NCBI GenBank assembly: GCA_945900945.1
Contig: CAMDKL010000032.1
Span: 1 to 43,849, forward strand
Direction: 5' to 3'
DNA: 43,849 nt
Source of the DNA: Pirellula staleyi DSM 6068
Lineage (GTDB): Bacteria > Planctomycetota > Planctomycetia > Pirellulales > Pirellulaceae
Both the position numbers and the translations under genes were made by a program. Below the pieces are notes generated by a model. It ran no database searches. It was not told the DNA's origin and was given only the letters and a program-made list of their open reading frames with translations. Below, one piece after another: positions 43,758 to 43,849 of this stretch; the first letter of the stretch is position 1, and every line of letters begins with the position of its first letter.

Positions 43758-43849
43758 ATGAAACAGAACACCTTCAGGCACATCAAAATGAAATACATCG
43801 CCACATTACTCATCACGACACTCTTTGCCGCCACCGGCGTGGAAGCGAA
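43758..43849 (+). CDS. Start of an exported protein, cut by the window edge
   Basis: From ATG 43758, preceded by AAGGA seven bases upstream, the frame encodes MKQNTFRHIKMKYIATLLIT and then a hydrophobic stretch ending in an Ala-rich VEA, a Sec signal peptide. Thirty codons are present. No mature sequence is visible, so the function cannot be given. It follows the DUF6288 gene by 62 bases and may share its operon. Confidence 0.6.
   Translation, partial: MKQNTFRHIKMKYIATLLITTLFAATGVEA

Noticed and set aside
1-43849. Search for CRISPR arrays, tRNA or rRNA genes, and retron or phage-defence modules
   Set aside because: No regularly spaced repeats, no cloverleaf with CCA-type ends, and no reverse transcriptase, Cas, nuclease-helicase or STING-type genes were recognised.

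Overview
The window looks like chromosomal DNA of a planctomycete, most likely a Pirellulaceae-type member of Planctomycetota. The basis is gene content, not a marker gene: three DUF1501 and three DUF1549/DUF1553 proteins, WD40 partner proteins, Tat-exported Gfo/Idh/MocA oxidoreductases, Cys-type sulfatases, a Ser/Thr kinase joined to a formylglycine-generating-enzyme (FGE) domain, a CRTAC1-like FG-GAP protein and DUF6288. I saw no rRNA, tRNA, CRISPR array or phage module.

Layout. (1) 1-650: remnant of a LexA-like repressor whose start lies inside a 26-base inverted repeat. (2) 652-4724, minus strand: operon DUF1549/1553 - DUF1501 - WD40. (3) 4828-9010: an MFS transporter divergent from a dimethylformamidase-beta-like protein and a muconate-lactonizing-type enolase-superfamily enzyme. 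(4) 9218-9564: hicBA pair with a truncated toxin. (5) 9507-13671, minus: a second operon with the same order as (2). (6) 14195-23521, plus: DUF1501 - PPC-domain protein - DUF1549/1553 with an N-terminal cytochrome-like domain - a broken lipoprotein gene - CRTAC1-like protein. (7) 23919-28701, minus: compact operon galactonate-dehydratase-like - ceramidase-like - DHDPS-family - MFS, probably for a sugar-acid-type substrate. (8) 28702-34244: two Gfo/Idh/MocA genes among debris: a small element with inverted ends, a dispersed repeat in two copies, fragments of an oxidoreductase, an IS110-type transposase and two copies of one small lipoprotein gene, and a chimeric GxxExxY ORF. (9) 34245-36792: two exported Gfo/Idh/MocA oxidoreductases. 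(10) 36843-43849: an orphan XRE regulator, a kinase-PEGA-FGE gene reduced by several in-frame deletions, an intact sulfatase, a sulfatase/oxidoreductase chimera, a PDZ-DUF6288-HEAT protein and the start of one more exported protein.

How it fits together. The intact genes describe import and breakdown of acidic sugars or modified glycans: two ACS-type MFS porters, two enolase-superfamily enzymes of different subgroups, a pyruvate-aldolase-type enzyme, amidase-like proteins, four NAD(P)-type oxidoreductases and sulfatases. The DUF1501/DUF1549/DUF1553 sets are exported proteins of unknown function that planctomycetes carry in many copies. The most unusual part is the right-hand third, where several genes are joined or shortened at places of apparent short homology. 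In the kinase-FGE gene about five such deletions all keep the reading frame while removing every catalytic centre. All domain names are recognised by eye from protein sequence; no database search was run.
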